Assembly: GCA_013214445.1 (NCBI GenBank)
Contig: JABSPG010000210.1
Span: 1-6,944, forward strand
DNA length: 6,944 nt
Direction: 5' to 3'
Source: Ekhidna sp.
Lineage (GTDB): Bacteria > Bacteroidota > Bacteroidia > Cytophagales > Cyclobacteriaceae
Part shown: positions 6,566-6,944 of the stretch, in pieces
Numbering within the stretch: the stretch's first letter is position 1
Layout of the letters: every line of letters starts with the position of its first letter
Position numbers and translations under genes: made by a program
Notes under the pieces: model-generated
Databases searched by the model: none
Told to the model about the DNA's origin: nothing
What the model saw: only the letters and a program-made list of their open reading frames with translations

Positions 6566-6944
6566 CTAAAGCATCAATTTCATCTGATCTTCGGTGAAGT
6601 AAACGCCATTCCATTTGATTGCCTTTTCTTCGGAGGCAAAGGTGTTGAATCCAAACTTTTCATATAGGGCTTTAGCATGTAGGTTGGTTGGAATCACTGT
6701 CAAATTGATTTGTTCGATATCATTTATCGCTTTGACCCGATCAATCACTTCTTGAATTAAGCCGTTTGCGATACCCTGTTTTCTATGAGCTATGTCTACA
6801 TAAATTTTGAATAGGATGCCTTTGTGCCTCAACTTCAGTCGGTCTTCTCAATCTCTTTTGAAACTTGCCACACCAACTAGTTGGTCATCGTGAAAAGCAC
6901 CTAGCGTAAAAAAATTGTCTCGCTGATCGGTGGTAGGGAAGGGA
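6566..6944 (-). pseudogene. GNAT family N-acetyltransferase, interrupted by in-frame TGA and truncated by window edge
   Basis: Reading leftwards from the window edge, the frame encodes ...NFFTLGAFHDDQLVGVASF (6862-6916), a typical GNAT beta2-beta3 stretch. It then runs through KRD into TGA at 6848-6850 and continues in the same frame as EDRLKLRHKGILFKIYVD. The part after the stop has the acetyl-CoA motif RKQGIA (R/QxxGxG/A) and a standard C-terminal half: NLTVIPTNLHAKALYEKFGF, then about 20 residues to the TAG at 6566-6568. Both sides of the stop are in register and fit one continuous acetyltransferase, so a single base change or a base-calling error would explain it. The downstream piece could start at TTG 6830-6832 (88 residues), but it would lack beta1-beta3 of the fold and is unlikely to work alone. 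The acetyl acceptor is unknown. TGA acts as a normal stop for two other genes in this window. Confidence 0.8.

Noticed and set aside
6848..6850. TGA read as selenocysteine or tryptophan
   Set aside because: GNATs of this kind have no known catalytic Sec here, and TGA is a genuine stop for two other genes in the window, including a stop/start overlap.

Overview
The window looks like chromosomal DNA of a Bacteroidota bacterium, probably an aquatic or marine member of the Cytophagales/Flavobacteriia range. The evidence is several Sec/lipoprotein signals typical of that phylum, starts with no clear Shine-Dalgarno sequence, moderate-to-low GC, and the families present (bacterial serpin, GH16 lipoprotein, DUF418 membrane protein). 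The genus cannot be fixed from the sequence alone. No RNA gene, insertion sequence, CRISPR array or phage gene was seen.

Layout. (1) Bases 1-359, + strand: the C-terminal part of a serpin, including the whole reactive-centre loop. (2) 439-2702, + strand: two genes joined by a TGATG stop/start overlap. The first encodes a parallel beta-helix lipoprotein and the second a diheme c-type cytochrome lipoprotein. They match a two-gene pair known from comparative genomics (TIGR03805 with TIGR03806, 'SO_2930 family') whose function, as far as I know, is undescribed. (3) 2733-3809, - strand: a polytopic DUF418/HGSNAT-like membrane protein. (4) 3810-4005: divergent intergenic region. (5) 4006-5646, + strand: an exported protein with a large beta-rich periplasmic domain followed by three membrane helices and a potassium-channel-like pore loop (TLGFGT). 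(6) 5655-6527, - strand: a GH16 beta-glucanase lipoprotein with the EIDIFE active site. (7) 6566-6944, - strand, running off the window: a GNAT acetyltransferase gene interrupted by an in-frame TGA.

Most products act at the cell envelope: serpin (probably exported, not provable here), two paired lipoproteins, an integral membrane protein, a membrane channel and a lipoprotein glycanase. Only the beta-helix/cytochrome pair is tightly linked. The other genes sit in alternating orientations and show no sign of forming one pathway.

Best candidates for undescribed biology are the beta-helix/diheme cytochrome pair and the channel with an extracytoplasmic beta-rich domain. The broken GNAT gene is a separate, easily tested anomaly.
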